A stretch of DNA of 64,000 nt. Source: an uncultured Prevotella sp. Its GTDB lineage: Bacteria > Bacteroidota > Bacteroidia > Bacteroidales > Bacteroidaceae. Every line of letters starts with the position of its first letter. Position 1 is the stretch's first letter. The position numbers and the translations under genes are program-made. The notes under the pieces are model-generated. The model was not told the DNA's origin and searched no databases. It worked only from the letters and a program-made list of their open reading frames with translations. The DNA is taken from the NCBI GenBank assembly GCA_947170265.1, contig CAMVSV010000002.1, positions 51,370-115,369 of the forward strand, read 5' to 3'. This document shows, in pieces, positions 16,505 through 26,311 of the stretch.

Positions 16505-17242
16505 CTAAAGGAAGCCCTGATGGCGCAGCGCCTCAAGCAGCGTTTCCGACATTGCCTCGTTGTCCTTACGCGTATAGCGACAGTCGGTGAACACCTGCGC
16601 GAGGGTCTGCTTGTGGTTTATCTCCACAAACCTCAGGTTCTCCTCCAACTGTTCCTTGGCAGTATAGAACAGGTCTATGCGCTCGCGGTCGTAGTCTGTG
16701 TATTCCTCTTCGTGAACGATGGCATCGAGGGGCAGACGGTCGGTCTTCTGCGGACTCTCGTCGGGCCACCCAAGGGTTATCGTAGCCACGGGAAACACCA
16801 GCCGTGGCAGCTTCAGCGTGTCGATGATGAGCTGCGGCATATACACCGTGGTGCCTAAGAAACAGGTGCCCAGTCCCTCGCTCTCGGCAAGGTTGCAGAA
16901 TGTCTGACAGTAAAGCAGCGCGTCGGTGGCAGCATTGATGAACGACAGGGCGTTGTCGTAGCCCGGCGATGCCTGACGCTCCTCAGCCCAGCGCGTGGTT
17001 CTGCGGAAGTCGGCACAGAAGGTGAGCACCACGGGAGCGCCCTCCACCATGGGCTGGTTGAAGTGTGCCGGTGCAAGCAGCGCCTTCTTCTCGCTGCTGC
17101 GTGTCACCACCACCGAGTAGAGTTGCAGGTTGCCCATCGTTGGCGTGCGTTCCGCCTCTTCAAGCAGCCTGCTCAGCAATGCCCGGTCTACGTCTTTCCC
17201 GGAATATTTCCTTATCGTTCTTCTGTCTTTCAAGCTTTTCAT
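16505..17242 (-). CDS. nitroreductase family protein
   Basis: FMN-dependent NAD(P)H oxidoreductase fold. RRTIRKYSGKDV at residues 7-18 and TPTMGNLQLYSVVV at about 33-46 are the flavin-binding start, and CNLAESEGLGTCFLGT at about 116-131 is the second conserved block. 245 residues, NfsA-like in length. The physiological substrate cannot be told. It converges on rmuC with a 9-base gap between the stops. A -7 site lies upstream at 17284-17291. Confidence 0.85.
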   Translation of the reverse strand: MKSLKDRRTIRKYSGKDVDRALLSRLLEEAERTPTMGNLQLYSVVVTRSSEKKALLAPAHFNQPMVEGAPVVLTFCADFRRTTRWAEERQASPGYDNALSFINAATDALLYCQTFCNLAESEGLGTCFLGTTVYMPQLIIDTLKLPRLVFPVATITLGWPDESPQKTDRLPLDAIVHEEEYTDYDRERIDLFYTAKEQLEENLRFVEINHKQTLAQVFTDCRYTRKDNEAMSETLLEALRHQGFL

Positions 17243-17283
17243 TCTGTTTGTTCTTTTTGTTTAAACCATTATCTTTTATGTTG

Positions 17284-17291
17284 CAAAGTTA
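17284..17291 (-). promoter_or_regulatory. -7 element TAACTTTG for the nitroreductase gene
   Basis: Minus-strand TAACTTTG followed by CA, 42 bases upstream of the start codon. Confidence 0.5.
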
Positions 17292-17436
17292 TCAATAAAC
17301 GAGTGAAACAGAAAGAAAAGCATGTTTTTCCTTTGTCAATTTCCAATTATTTCATATTTTTGCGGCAGGTGTCAGCTCTAAAGGGGCGGGCATCATACTT
17401 TTGAGGGAAAATAGAGAGACGTTATGTCTATTCTTG

Positions 17437-17557
17437 TAACTTGAAACGTGAGAAATTTCAACGCAACACAAGATGGCATAGTGGGACTCTCCACGATAAC
17501 GTGGAGCTGGCATCGCTATATCTTTGTTGCAACGGTTTTTCTCACGACCACAAGTTA
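17437..17557 (+). promoter_or_regulatory. 121-bp imperfect palindrome upstream of the BspA-like gene
   Basis: TAACTTG-NNN-CGTGAGAAA at 17437-17454 is mirrored by CTCACGACCACAAGTTA at 17541-17557, with further pairing CGCAAC/GTTGC inside. The centre holds a perfect hairpin CTCCACG-ATAA-CGTGGAG (17489-17506). A -7 site TATCTTTG lies at 17519-17526. It may be a structured leader, an operator or a small MITE-like insertion. The rest of the 17292-17666 gap shows nothing else I recognise apart from a second -7-like TACTTTTG near 17396. Confidence 0.45.
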
Positions 17558-17666
17558 GAGATGTAGAACATATCAGTTCCACGTCTTTTCTGTTTTTTTA
17601 CCACTATAACTACAAAAAACACCGGTGAGATTAGGGACTGAGACACCACTAAAATTAAACCTAAGT

Positions 17667-19163
17667 ATGAAAAAACTGTTTATCTTCAGACGCGCTCTGT
17701 TGGTAGCGCTAACACTAACCATGTCAGTACCCATATTGGCGGACCAAGGCTACGCAGTAATCTCAGACGATGGGAAGACTCTGACTTTTTACTATGGAAC
17801 GCCATCAGGCTCTTGGGGAACCGATTACTACAACACAGACGAAACGGATTTGATTGGTCCTGGATGGGTATCATATAGCACCACTATCACCTCTGTGGTG
17901 TTCGACCCTTCGTTTGCCAATGCACGTCCAACAAACTGCCGCCTTTGGTTTCGTAATTTTGACAAACTTACTTCCATCTCAGGAATTGAATATTTAAATA
18001 CGAGCAGTGTAACAAATATGTCAGAAATGTTCACTGGTTGCACCAGACTGGTGAGTCTTGACGTGAGTGGCTTTGACACAAGCAATGTCCACATTTTTAG
18101 TCAAATGTTCAAAGCTTGTATCAATCTGACAAGCCTGACATTTTCAAGTAGTTTTGATATGGAAAAAGTAACGGGAGAGGGGTTAAATGGTAATATGTTC
18201 CAGTATTGTTATAGGCTCCGTTACATCGACTTTTACGCCAGCGACGACACCGATGCCATCACATCAGTAGACCGTTCATCGGGAATGTTCAATGGTCTTC
18301 TTGCCACAACGGTCATCTACCTGCCACATGGTAGCAGCGAGGTGACCGACGCTACCAATGTGGTATACTCCTACGGTGGTGATGCTACTGACCTGCGGTG
18401 CCCAGTTTACTACTCCTCTGACGCTACCGACATAGAGTTGCCGCGTTCATTCAAGACCAACAGTGCACAATATACCCGCACGATGAGTAACACCTACGGC
18501 AGCGTGATATTGCCCTATGCGTTCACCACGAACGACAACATACAGGCATACGTCCAGGACTCGGAATACCCCGAGATGATGTACTTCAAAGACACGCAGA
18601 CGGTGCCGGCACACACTCCCTTCGCCTTCAAGAAGCTCAGCGACGGCACCACTGCCGACTTCACAATGACCGATACCGATGACAGCTTCGGCATCACCGT
18701 GGAAGCAACGCGTTCCACCCTGCCCACCGAGACCACATGGGACGGCAATGCCGGTGCTCCCTACAGCGACAGCAGCGTAGCCGTGAATGTTGACGGCTGG
18801 ACTTCGCGCGGCTACTACATCAACCAGAAGCTCGACGACTGGAGCGACACCTACTACATAGCCGGTGACAAGTTCTACAAGGCTGACGGACAGATAACCG
18901 TCAAGCCCCACCGTGTGTCGTTCCACAACCCCAGCTCCCATGCCGCGATGTATGGCATAGGCAGCATTCCCGTGTATGACGACAATGACGACACTGAGGA
19001 GCCCGAGGTGGCTGATGCCATCAAGGCTGCGGAGACGCGCAGAGCCGTTGCCGGAGCACAGACCGTATATGACGCTTCCGGCAGACAGGTGAGCCAGCCC
19101 ATGAAGGGCTTGAACATCATCCGCATGAGCGACGGCAGCATGAAGAAAGTGATAATGAAGTAA
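17667..19163 (+). CDS. BspA-type (DUF285) leucine-rich repeat surface protein
   Basis: Secreted or surface protein. Start taken at 17667 because MKKLFIFRRALLVALTLTMS begins a clear signal peptide ending PILA. Residues ~80-200 hold DUF285/BspA-type repeats: SSVTNMSEMFTGCTRLVSLD, GFDTSNVHIFSQMFKACINL. The second half is beta-rich with repeated motifs also seen in other Prevotella exported proteins (YGSVILPYAFTTNDN, GYYINQKLDDWSDTYYIAG). It ends VYDASGRQVSQPMKGLNIIR.., a C-terminal tail resembling T9SS-type cargo. BspA proteins bind host proteins and other bacteria in known cases; here that is only an inference. A small acidic peptide gene follows. Confidence 0.8.
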   Translation: MKKLFIFRRALLVALTLTMSVPILADQGYAVISDDGKTLTFYYGTPSGSWGTDYYNTDETDLIGPGWVSYSTTITSVVFDPSFANARPTNCRLWFRNFDKLTSISGIEYLNTSSVTNMSEMFTGCTRLVSLDVSGFDTSNVHIFSQMFKACINLTSLTFSSSFDMEKVTGEGLNGNMFQYCYRLRYIDFYASDDTDAITSVDRSSGMFNGLLATTVIYLPHGSSEVTDATNVVYSYGGDATDLRCPVYYSSDATDIELPRSFKTNSAQYTRTMSNTYGSVILPYAFTTNDNIQAYVQDSEYPEMMYFKDTQTVPAHTPFAFKKLSDGTTADFTMTDTDDSFGITVEATRSTLPTETTWDGNAGAPYSDSSVAVNVDGWTSRGYYINQKLDDWSDTYYIAGDKFYKADGQITVKPHRVSFHNPSSHAAMYGIGSIPVYDDNDDTEEPEVADAIKAAETRRAVAGAQTVYDASGRQVSQPMKGLNIIRMSDGSMKKVIMK

Positions 19164-19181
19164 CGAGGGGAGGACAAGACA

Positions 19182-19406
19182 ATGAGAAAGAAGATATATC
19201 AATCGCCAGATACAGAGACCATTTCCGTAGTTTATAACCACCACCTGCTCGACTGGTCGGCAGAACGCATAGGCGGTGGCGGCGGCAACGTGCTTGAAAG
19301 CAAGCGTGGAAACCTGGACGCTACCGAGCCGGAATATGACGAGGACCTCGAAGACGAGGAGAACAACGGCATACACCCACACGCTTTCAGCCTGTGGGAT
19401 GAGTAG
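19182..19406 (+). CDS. small acidic peptide with C-terminal LWDE
   Basis: 74 residues, 18 bases after the BspA-like gene. Build: basic start MRKKIYQSP, then HHLLDWSAERIGGGGGN, a strongly acidic part (EPEYDEDLEDEENN), then HPHAFSLWDE at the end. It shares this build with the 57-residue protein at 2505, which likewise follows a secreted protein. No membrane segment. Function unknown. Confidence 0.72.
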   Translation: MRKKIYQSPDTETISVVYNHHLLDWSAERIGGGGGNVLESKRGNLDATEPEYDEDLEDEENNGIHPHAFSLWDE

Positions 19407-19477
19407 ACTATTGAGATTGACAAGTAACAAAAAAGTGGCATCGCAAGGTGCTACTTTTTTTGTTGAAGGTTAATTTT

Positions 19478-19800
19478 CATGAGCAGTAGAAAGATTTCCC
19501 TTGAATATAAGAAGTGGCTTCATGGTGTTTGTCGCCCAGAATGGGCAGTGAGCAGACAGCCCGGGGCAGCGCCCTGGGCTAACTGCTGTTTGCCCCTTTC
19601 AGGGCGTACCTCTTTTATGTTGTCATTTTGTAGCCGTTGGTTTCCTGTTGAGCAGGATTTGCAATCCTGCTCCCATGAATATTAGGATTTTCAATCCGGG
19701 AAACGCTTTCCTTGCTTTTTTCGCATCACAGATGCTAATATTCGATGGTGTCGGATTGCAAATCCGACACAACAGAAATCCGCTACAGCAGTCTAACGTA
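19478..19800. repeat. mosaic hairpin repeat, copy 1 (related to 63412-63720)
   Basis: Shares several blocks with 63.4-63.7 kb: CATGAGCAGTAGAAAGATTT, TTCATGGTGTTTGTCG, AGAATGGGCAGTGA, GCGTACCTCTTTxATGT and CATCACAGATGCT. Two strong hairpins are built on the word GGATTTGCAATCC: 19650-19672 and 19748-19770. Noncoding as far as I can see. The gap 19407-20152 holds this and the tandem palindrome at 19987-20062. Confidence 0.65.
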
Positions 19801-19986
19801 AATCCGCCATAGCAGAAGTGGTTTCATGGTGTTTGTCGTATCACATAAAAACAGCAATGGCTTAACCACATCACAGATAATTGTCTTTATCAGATAATCC
19901 CTAAAACATCTTTCTACCGCTTATGGTTAGTTTTCCGCACTGTGCTACAGCATTTTGGACTCATTACCGGAACGTTTTCCATACGG

Positions 19987-20062
19987 TGCTGAGTATTCTT
20001 CGTAAAATACTCGAGTATTTTGGGCACAATACTGGAGTATTCTCCGCACAAATACTGGCGCG
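19987..20062 (-). repeat. 22-bp tandem palindromic repeat, copy 1 (2 units)
   Basis: On the minus strand two consecutive 22-bp units, AATACTCCAGTATT+8 and AATACTCGAGTATT+8, flanked by half units ending GCGCCAGTATT and AATACTCAGC. Same element as 31689-31784 (3 units) and 47346-47420 (2 units), opposite orientation. Confidence 0.85.
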
Positions 20063-20152
20063 TCTTCGCAAAGTGGCAGTCCAAGTGTGTGAAAATGCGA
20101 GCTGAAATGGTTTATTTTTATTCCTACAGGCTGATAAGTCGGGATTTTTACC

Positions 20153-20160
20153 TACATTTG
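20153..20160 (+). promoter_or_regulatory. -7 element TACATTTG for hflX
   Basis: TAnnTTTG match 22 bases before the hflX start, which implies a very short leader. Confidence 0.5.
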
Positions 20161-20182
20161 TAGCGTAATAGAATGATTATTG

Positions 20183-21484
20183 ATGAAAGAATTCGTAATA
20201 TCCGAAGCAAAAGCCGAGACCGCCGTGTTGGTGGGACTAATCACCAAAGAGCAGGACGAGGCAAAGACAAAAGAATATCTTGATGAACTGGAGTTTCTCG
20301 CCGACACCGCGGGAGCGGTGACAGTGAAGCGTTTCACACAGAGGGTGAACGGTCCGAGCAGCGTGACTTACGTTGGCAAGGGCAAGCTCGACGAGATACG
20401 CTCATACATAAAGCAACGCGAAGACCAGGCAGAGGAATACCTCGCCGAAGGCATGGAGCTCACCCCCGCCACAGCCCCCGTGGGCATGGTTATCTTCGAC
20501 GACGAGCTCTCAGCCAAGCAGCTGCGCAACATCGAGCAGGAGCTGAAGGTGAAAATACTCGACCGCACCACGCTCATACTCGACATCTTCGCCATGCGCG
20601 CACAGACAGCCAACGCCAAGACGCAGGTGGAGCTGGCACAGTACCGCTACATGCTGCCGCGGCTGCAACGCCTGTGGACCCACCTGGAACGACAGGGTGG
20701 CGGCTCGGGCTCCGGCGGCGGCAAGGGTAGCGTGGGACTGCGCGGACCCGGTGAGACACAGCTCGAGATGGACCGACGGATCATACTTCAGCGCATCACC
20801 CTGCTCAAGCAGCGACTCTCTGAGATTGACAAACAGAAAACCACGCAACGCAAGAACCGCGGCAGGCTGATAAGAGTGGCACTCGTGGGATATACCAACG
20901 TGGGAAAGTCAACCATCATGAACATGCTCTCAAAGAGCGAGGTGTTTGCCGAGAACAAACTCTTTGCCACCCTCGACACCACGGTGAGGAAAGTGGTGGT
21001 AGAGAACCTGCCGTTTCTCCTTGCCGACACCGTGGGATTCATACGCAAGCTCCCCACCGACCTCGTAGACTCCTTCAAGTCCACCCTCGACGAGGTGAGG
21101 GAAGCCGACCTGCTGGTGCATGTGGTTGACATCTCCCATCCCGACTTTGAGGAACAGATACAGGTGGTGGAGAAGACCCTTGCCGACCTGGGATGCGCCG
21201 AGAAACCCATGATGCTCGTGTTCAACAAGATTGACAACTACACATGGACCGAGAAGGAGCCCGACGACCTCACGCCACCCACAAAGGAAAACGTGAGCCT
21301 CGACGAGCTGCAGCACACATGGATGGCACGCATGAACGACGAATGCCTGTTCATCTCTGCCCGCGAGAAACAGAACATTGAGCTTTTCCGTGACACCCTC
21401 TACCGCAAGGTGAGAGAGCTGCATGTGCAGAAATACCCCTACAACGATTTCCTCTACAACATTGAAGACAACATAGAAGATTAA
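20183..21484 (+). CDS. hflX: GTPase HflX
   Basis: Ribosome-associated GTPase that splits stalled or hibernating 70S ribosomes. Start placed at the ATG at 20183; the TTG three bases earlier is in frame but less likely. The N-terminal HflX domain includes VTYVGKGKLDEI and VIFDDELSAKQLRNIE. A Gly-rich linker (GGGSGSGGGKGSVGLRGPGE) is followed by the G domain: GYTNVGKST (G1), DTVGFIRKLP (G3), NKID (G4). 433 residues, normal length. Followed after 19 bases by the DUF4954 gene. Confidence 0.95.
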   Translation: MKEFVISEAKAETAVLVGLITKEQDEAKTKEYLDELEFLADTAGAVTVKRFTQRVNGPSSVTYVGKGKLDEIRSYIKQREDQAEEYLAEGMELTPATAPVGMVIFDDELSAKQLRNIEQELKVKILDRTTLILDIFAMRAQTANAKTQVELAQYRYMLPRLQRLWTHLERQGGGSGSGGGKGSVGLRGPGETQLEMDRRIILQRITLLKQRLSEIDKQKTTQRKNRGRLIRVALVGYTNVGKSTIMNMLSKSEVFAENKLFATLDTTVRKVVVENLPFLLADTVGFIRKLPTDLVDSFKSTLDEVREADLLVHVVDISHPDFEEQIQVVEKTLADLGCAEKPMMLVFNKIDNYTWTEKEPDDLTPPTKENVSLDELQHTWMARMNDECLFISAREKQNIELFRDTLYRKVRELHVQKYPYNDFLYNIEDNIED

Positions 21485-21503
21485 CTAAAAACATGAAAAC
21501 TAT

Positions 21504-23357
21504 ATGACACAGTACAGACAACTTACACAGGAAGAAATAGAGATACTGGAGAAAAACTCCTGCTGGGCAGAAAACTGGAACGACGTGATGGTGGCTGAAG
21601 GCTTCAAACCCTACAGCTTCCACAGAGTGATGTTCTACGGAGAGATACGTCTCGGAGAGTTCAACAAGCAGGTGGAGGTGACCAAAGGCTTCACCAAGCA
21701 CTCCGGCATAAACGACGTGACGCTGAGAAACGTCACCGTGGGCAACGACTGTCTGATAGAGAAAGTGGGAAACTTCATCAACAACTACACCATAGGCAAC
21801 GACTGCTACATATCCAACATCTCGACAATGGAAACCACCGAAGGAGCAACCTACGGCGAGGGACACCTCGTGTCGGTGCTCAACGAGATGGGCGACGGCA
21901 ACGTGCTGCTCTTCAACGAGCTCAACAGCCAGCTCGCCGCCTTCATGGTGAAACACTTCAACGACAAACAGCTCAAGGATGCCATACACCGCATGGTGAA
22001 CGAAGACATTAAGCTCTCGACACCCGACCGCGGCACCATTGGCAACAACGTGAAGATAGTGAACACCAAGGAGATAACCAACACCGTGATCTACGACGAC
22101 TGCGAGATAAGCGGCGCAGCACGCCTTAGCGACTGCACCATACTGTCGTCAAACGATGCCAGCGTGTATATAGGCACGGGAGTGATATGCGAGAACTCGA
22201 TAATCTCCAACGGATGCTCCATAACCAACTCTGTGAAGATGCAAGACTGCTTCGTGGGAGAGGCATGCCAGATAACCAACGGCTTCACCGCCGAGGCAAG
22301 CCTGTTCTTTGCCAACTCGTTCATGGCCAATGGCGAGGCATGCGCAGCCTTCTGCGGTCCCTTCTCGGCAAGCCACCACAAGTCGAGCCTGCTCATAGGA
22401 GGAGAGTTCTCGTTCTACAACGCCGGAAGCAACACCAACTTCTCAAACCACGCCTACAAGATGGGACCGATGCACTACGGTACCCTGGAGCGCGGCACCA
22501 AGACAGCCTCGGGAAGCTATGTGCTCATGCCCGCCACGATAGGAGCCTTCAGCGTGTGCTTCGGAAAGCTGATGCACCATCCCGACACACGATGCCTGCC
22601 CTTCGCCTATCTCATGGCTTACGGCGACACCATGTATCTCGTGCCGGGAAGAAACATCACCACCGTGGGACTCTACCGCGACATCAAGAAATGGCCCAAA
22701 CGCGACAAACGCGCGGCAAGCTCCAGAAAGAGCATTATAAACTTTGACTGGCTCTCGCCGTTCACCGTGGGCGAGATAGTACAGGGCAAGAAAATCCTCG
22801 AACAGCTCAGGGCAGCCAGCGGCGACAACGTCTCGTCGTACAACTACCACGAGTATGTGATCAATGCCTCGTCGCTCAGGAAAGGCATAAAATACTACAA
22901 CATAGCATTGAGGATATACATGGGTGCAGTGCTCAAGAGAGCCGTAAAGGGAGGATGGCTCGGAAAGCCACAGACCGACATAGGACTCGGAAAATGGAAC
23001 GACCTGTCGGGACTGCTCCTGCCCGAGAGCGAGGAGCAGCGCATCATTGAAGACATCAAGAACGGCACCCTTGAGACCATACAGGACGTGAACGAGCGTT
23101 TCCGCGACATCAACGATCACTTCCGCGAGTACCAGTGGACATGGTCATACAAGATGATACTCGACTACTACGGTCTCACCGAGCTCACCGACGATGCCAT
23201 ACAGCACATACACCAAGACTATGTGAAGGCGCGTCGTGCATGGATTGCCGAGATACGCAAGGATGCCGAGAAGGAATATGCCATGGGCGACGTGGAGGAA
23301 AACGTGTTCAAGGACTTCCTCTCCAAGCTCGACCACGAAACCGATTTTGAAGAATAA
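21504..23357 (+). CDS. DUF4954 family protein with left-handed beta-helix repeats
   Basis: 617 residues, cytoplasmic by sequence. Residues ~60-330 are hexapeptide-like repeats forming a left-handed beta helix (VTLRNVTVGNDCLIEKVGN, NYTIGNDCYISNIS, CEISGAARLSDCTI, GVICENSIISNGCSI). This is the fold of acyltransferases and sugar-nucleotide enzymes. The C-terminal half is helical (DIKKWPKRDKRAASSRKS...). Members are widespread in Bacteroidetes without a proven function. It sits between hflX and the M16 peptidase gene in one direction. Confidence 0.82.
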   Translation: MTQYRQLTQEEIEILEKNSCWAENWNDVMVAEGFKPYSFHRVMFYGEIRLGEFNKQVEVTKGFTKHSGINDVTLRNVTVGNDCLIEKVGNFINNYTIGNDCYISNISTMETTEGATYGEGHLVSVLNEMGDGNVLLFNELNSQLAAFMVKHFNDKQLKDAIHRMVNEDIKLSTPDRGTIGNNVKIVNTKEITNTVIYDDCEISGAARLSDCTILSSNDASVYIGTGVICENSIISNGCSITNSVKMQDCFVGEACQITNGFTAEASLFFANSFMANGEACAAFCGPFSASHHKSSLLIGGEFSFYNAGSNTNFSNHAYKMGPMHYGTLERGTKTASGSYVLMPATIGAFSVCFGKLMHHPDTRCLPFAYLMAYGDTMYLVPGRNITTVGLYRDIKKWPKRDKRAASSRKSIINFDWLSPFTVGEIVQGKKILEQLRAASGDNVSSYNYHEYVINASSLRKGIKYYNIALRIYMGAVLKRAVKGGWLGKPQTDIGLGKWNDLSGLLLPESEEQRIIEDIKNGTLETIQDVNERFRDINDHFREYQWTWSYKMILDYYGLTELTDDAIQHIHQDYVKARRAWIAEIRKDAEKEYAMGDVEENVFKDFLSKLDHETDFEE

Positions 23358-23395
23358 AAAACAAGCAATACATACCTATACCTTAACAAAAAGAA

Positions 23396-26293
23396 ATGAG
23401 AAGAGTAATTTCCCTATTAGCCGTATGCCTCTTCACGCTCCTGTCCATAAGCGCGCAGAGCTACGAGACGGTGGACGGCGACCCTATGAAGACACGCATA
23501 TACACCCTTGACAACGGACTGAAGGTGTATATGTCAGTAAACAAAGAGAAACCACGCATACAGACATTCATAGCTGTGCGCACGGGAAGCAAGAACGACC
23601 CATCGGAGACCACCGGACTCGCCCACTATCTTGAACATCTGATGTTCAAGGGCACCACGCAGTTTGGCACCAGCAACCCCGCTGCCGAGGCACCGCTGCT
23701 CGACGACATTCAGGCACGCTATGATGAATACCGCCTCATAACCGACCCGGAACAGCGCAAGCAGAAATACCATGAGATTGACAGTGTGAGCCAGATTGCA
23801 GCACAGTATTTCATACCCAACGAGTATGACAAGCTGATGGCAAGCATAGGAGCACAGGGCTCCAATGCCTTCACCTCCAACGATGTGACATGCTATACCG
23901 AAGACATACCGTCAAACGAGATTGAGAACTGGGCAAAGATACAGGCAGACAGGTTCCAGAACATGGTGATACGCGGCTTCCACACTGAGCTTGAAGCTGT
24001 GTATGAGGAGTATAACATAGGCATTGCCCAAGACGTGAGAAAACTCTATGAGAGCATGCTGACGAAGCTCTTCCCCACCCACCCCTATGGCACACAGACC
24101 ACCATAGGCACACAGGAACACCTGAAGAACCCGAGCATCACCAACATAAAGAACTATTTCAAGAAATGGTATGTGCCGAACAACTGCGCCATCTGCATGA
24201 GTGGCGACCTCGACATGGACAAGACCATTGAGATAATAAGGAAATACTTCTCCAACTGGAAACCGGGTGAGGACGTGAGCCAGCCTGTGTTCCCCGCACA
24301 ACCCATATTCACCGAGCCCCAGGACACCACCGTCATAGGACAGGAGGCGGAGACAGTGTGGCTGGGATGGCGTGCCGAGAAAGCATCATCGCTGCAAAAC
24401 GACACCCTCGACATCATCTCAAACATGCTGAGCAACGGCAAGGCAGGGCTCATTGACCTGAACCTCAACCAAACCATGAAACTGCAAGAGGCATGGAGCG
24501 GCATGGAAACCATGCAGGACTATTCCATGATTATCGTAGGTGGCACACCTAAGGAGGGACAGTCACTCGACGAGGTGCGCCAACTGCTGTTGGGCGAGAT
24601 TGACAACATAAAGAAAGGCAACTTCTCCGACGACCTGTTGCCAAGCATCATCAACAACAAGAAACTCAACTTCTACAAGTCGCTCGACGACAACAGCAGC
24701 CGTGCCGACATGTTTGTGGAAGCCTTCATCACCGGCACGGAATGGAAGGATGCCGTGAAGACCATTGAACGGCAGGAAGCCATCACCAGGCAGCAAGTCA
24801 TTGACTTTGCCAACAGGTTCTTCACCGACGGATATGCAGTGGTATACAAACGACAGGGCGTAGACTCCACACTGAAGAAGATTGACAAGCCCGCCATCAC
24901 ACCCATACCTACCAACCGCGATCAGGTGAGCCAATTCGTAAAGGACATACAAAACACCGAGGTGGAACCTATACAGCCACGCTTCCTTGACTTCAAGAAA
25001 GACCTCACATTCACCACCACGAAGAAGAAGCTGCCCGTGATATACAAGCAGAACACCACCGACGGACTCTTCGACCTCGCATTCAGATATGAGTTCGGCC
25101 ATGAGGACGACAACCGCTACGACGTGGCAGCAGGCTACATAAACTACCTTGGCACCGACAAGCTCAGTGCTGCACAACTCAAGCAACAGTTCTACAAACT
25201 CGCATGCAGCCATAGCATCAACATCGGTTCCGATGCCATCACCGTGCGCATCAGCGGACTGAGCGAGAACATGCCGGCAGCACTCGCACTGTGGGAGGAT
25301 CTCCTGCATAACGCCAAGGTTGACAAGGAGGCATACAACCAATATGTGGACCTGATTGTCAAGTCTCGTCAGGATGCCAAGCAGGAACAGCAGTCGTGCT
25401 TCGACTACCTGTATAGCTACGGAGTATATGGGAAGCACAACAACCGTCGCGACGACATGACCGAGCAGCAGCTGCGCAATACTGACCCACAGACACTGCT
25501 TGATCTCCTGAAAAACATCTCCAACTACGAACACACATTATTATATTATGGTCCTCTCACCGAGAAGGAGCTGTCGGCTGTCGTGACGAAATACCACAAG
25601 ACCCCAAAGAAACTCGCCACAGTGCCCGAGGGAACACCATATACCGAGCAGCCCACGCCAGAGAACGAGATACTGCTCGCGCCTTACGACGCAAAGAACA
25701 TCTACATGCGCATGTATCACAATGAGGGACAGCCTTTCGACGTTGACTGCGCACCAACCATAGCACTGTTCAACGAATACTTCGGCACCAGCATGAACGG
25801 AATAGTATTCCAGGAGCTGCGCGAGTCACGCGGACTGGCATACAACGCCTATGCTGTATATTCACGTCCGAGGAAGAAAGACCGTCCGGAGACATACATG
25901 ACACACATCATCACCCAGAACGACAAGATGATGGACTGCATACGCCAGTTCCACAGCATACTCGACACCATTCCGCAGAGCGAGGCTTCATTCAAGATTG
26001 CCAAAGAGTCGGCAATGAAGTCGCTCGCCAGCCATCGCACTACCAAGTTCGGAATCATCAATGCCTACCTCGCCGCCAAGCAACTCGGCATTGACTACGA
26101 CCTGAACGAACGCATCTACAACGGCATACCGTCGCTCACCATGCAGGACATCGTGAACTTCGAGCACGACAACATGGCACGCAAGCAGTATCGCTACATG
26201 ATACTCGGCGACGAGAAAGAGCTCGACATACCATCGCTCGAGAAGATTGCACCAATAAAGCGTGTATCATTAGAAGAAATATTCGGATATTGA
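23396..26293 (+). CDS. M16 family zinc peptidase (insulinase/pitrilysin type)
   Basis: 965 residues: signal peptide at 1-20 (LLAVCLFTLLSISAQS), so periplasmic. The inverted zinc motif HxxEH is in GLAHYLEHLMFKG near residue 80. The N-terminal catalytic half and the C-terminal inactive half (around FNEYFGTSMNGIVFQELRES and SRGLAYNAYA) are both present, so the clam-shell is complete in one chain. Likely degrades peptides in the periplasm. Seventeen bases separate it from the fumarase gene downstream. Confidence 0.92.
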   Translation: MRRVISLLAVCLFTLLSISAQSYETVDGDPMKTRIYTLDNGLKVYMSVNKEKPRIQTFIAVRTGSKNDPSETTGLAHYLEHLMFKGTTQFGTSNPAAEAPLLDDIQARYDEYRLITDPEQRKQKYHEIDSVSQIAAQYFIPNEYDKLMASIGAQGSNAFTSNDVTCYTEDIPSNEIENWAKIQADRFQNMVIRGFHTELEAVYEEYNIGIAQDVRKLYESMLTKLFPTHPYGTQTTIGTQEHLKNPSITNIKNYFKKWYVPNNCAICMSGDLDMDKTIEIIRKYFSNWKPGEDVSQPVFPAQPIFTEPQDTTVIGQEAETVWLGWRAEKASSLQNDTLDIISNMLSNGKAGLIDLNLNQTMKLQEAWSGMETMQDYSMIIVGGTPKEGQSLDEVRQLLLGEIDNIKKGNFSDDLLPSIINNKKLNFYKSLDDNSSRADMFVEAFITGTEWKDAVKTIERQEAITRQQVIDFANRFFTDGYAVVYKRQGVDSTLKKIDKPAITPIPTNRDQVSQFVKDIQNTEVEPIQPRFLDFKKDLTFTTTKKKLPVIYKQNTTDGLFDLAFRYEFGHEDDNRYDVAAGYINYLGTDKLSAAQLKQQFYKLACSHSINIGSDAITVRISGLSENMPAALALWEDLLHNAKVDKEAYNQYVDLIVKSRQDAKQEQQSCFDYLYSYGVYGKHNNRRDDMTEQQLRNTDPQTLLDLLKNISNYEHTLLYYGPLTEKELSAVVTKYHKTPKKLATVPEGTPYTEQPTPENEILLAPYDAKNIYMRMYHNEGQPFDVDCAPTIALFNEYFGTSMNGIVFQELRESRGLAYNAYAVYSRPRKKDRPETYMTHIITQNDKMMDCIRQFHSILDTIPQSEASFKIAKESAMKSLASHRTTKFGIINAYLAAKQLGIDYDLNERIYNGIPSLTMQDIVNFEHDNMARKQYRYMILGDEKELDIPSLEKIAPIKRVSLEEIFGY

Positions 26294-26311
26294 TTATAAA
26301 ACAGAAACATT

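Noticed and set aside
24563..25534. Antisense frame of 323 codons within the M16 peptidase gene
   Set aside because: No promoter, no family motif, residue bias of a shadow frame; the sense gene is complete.
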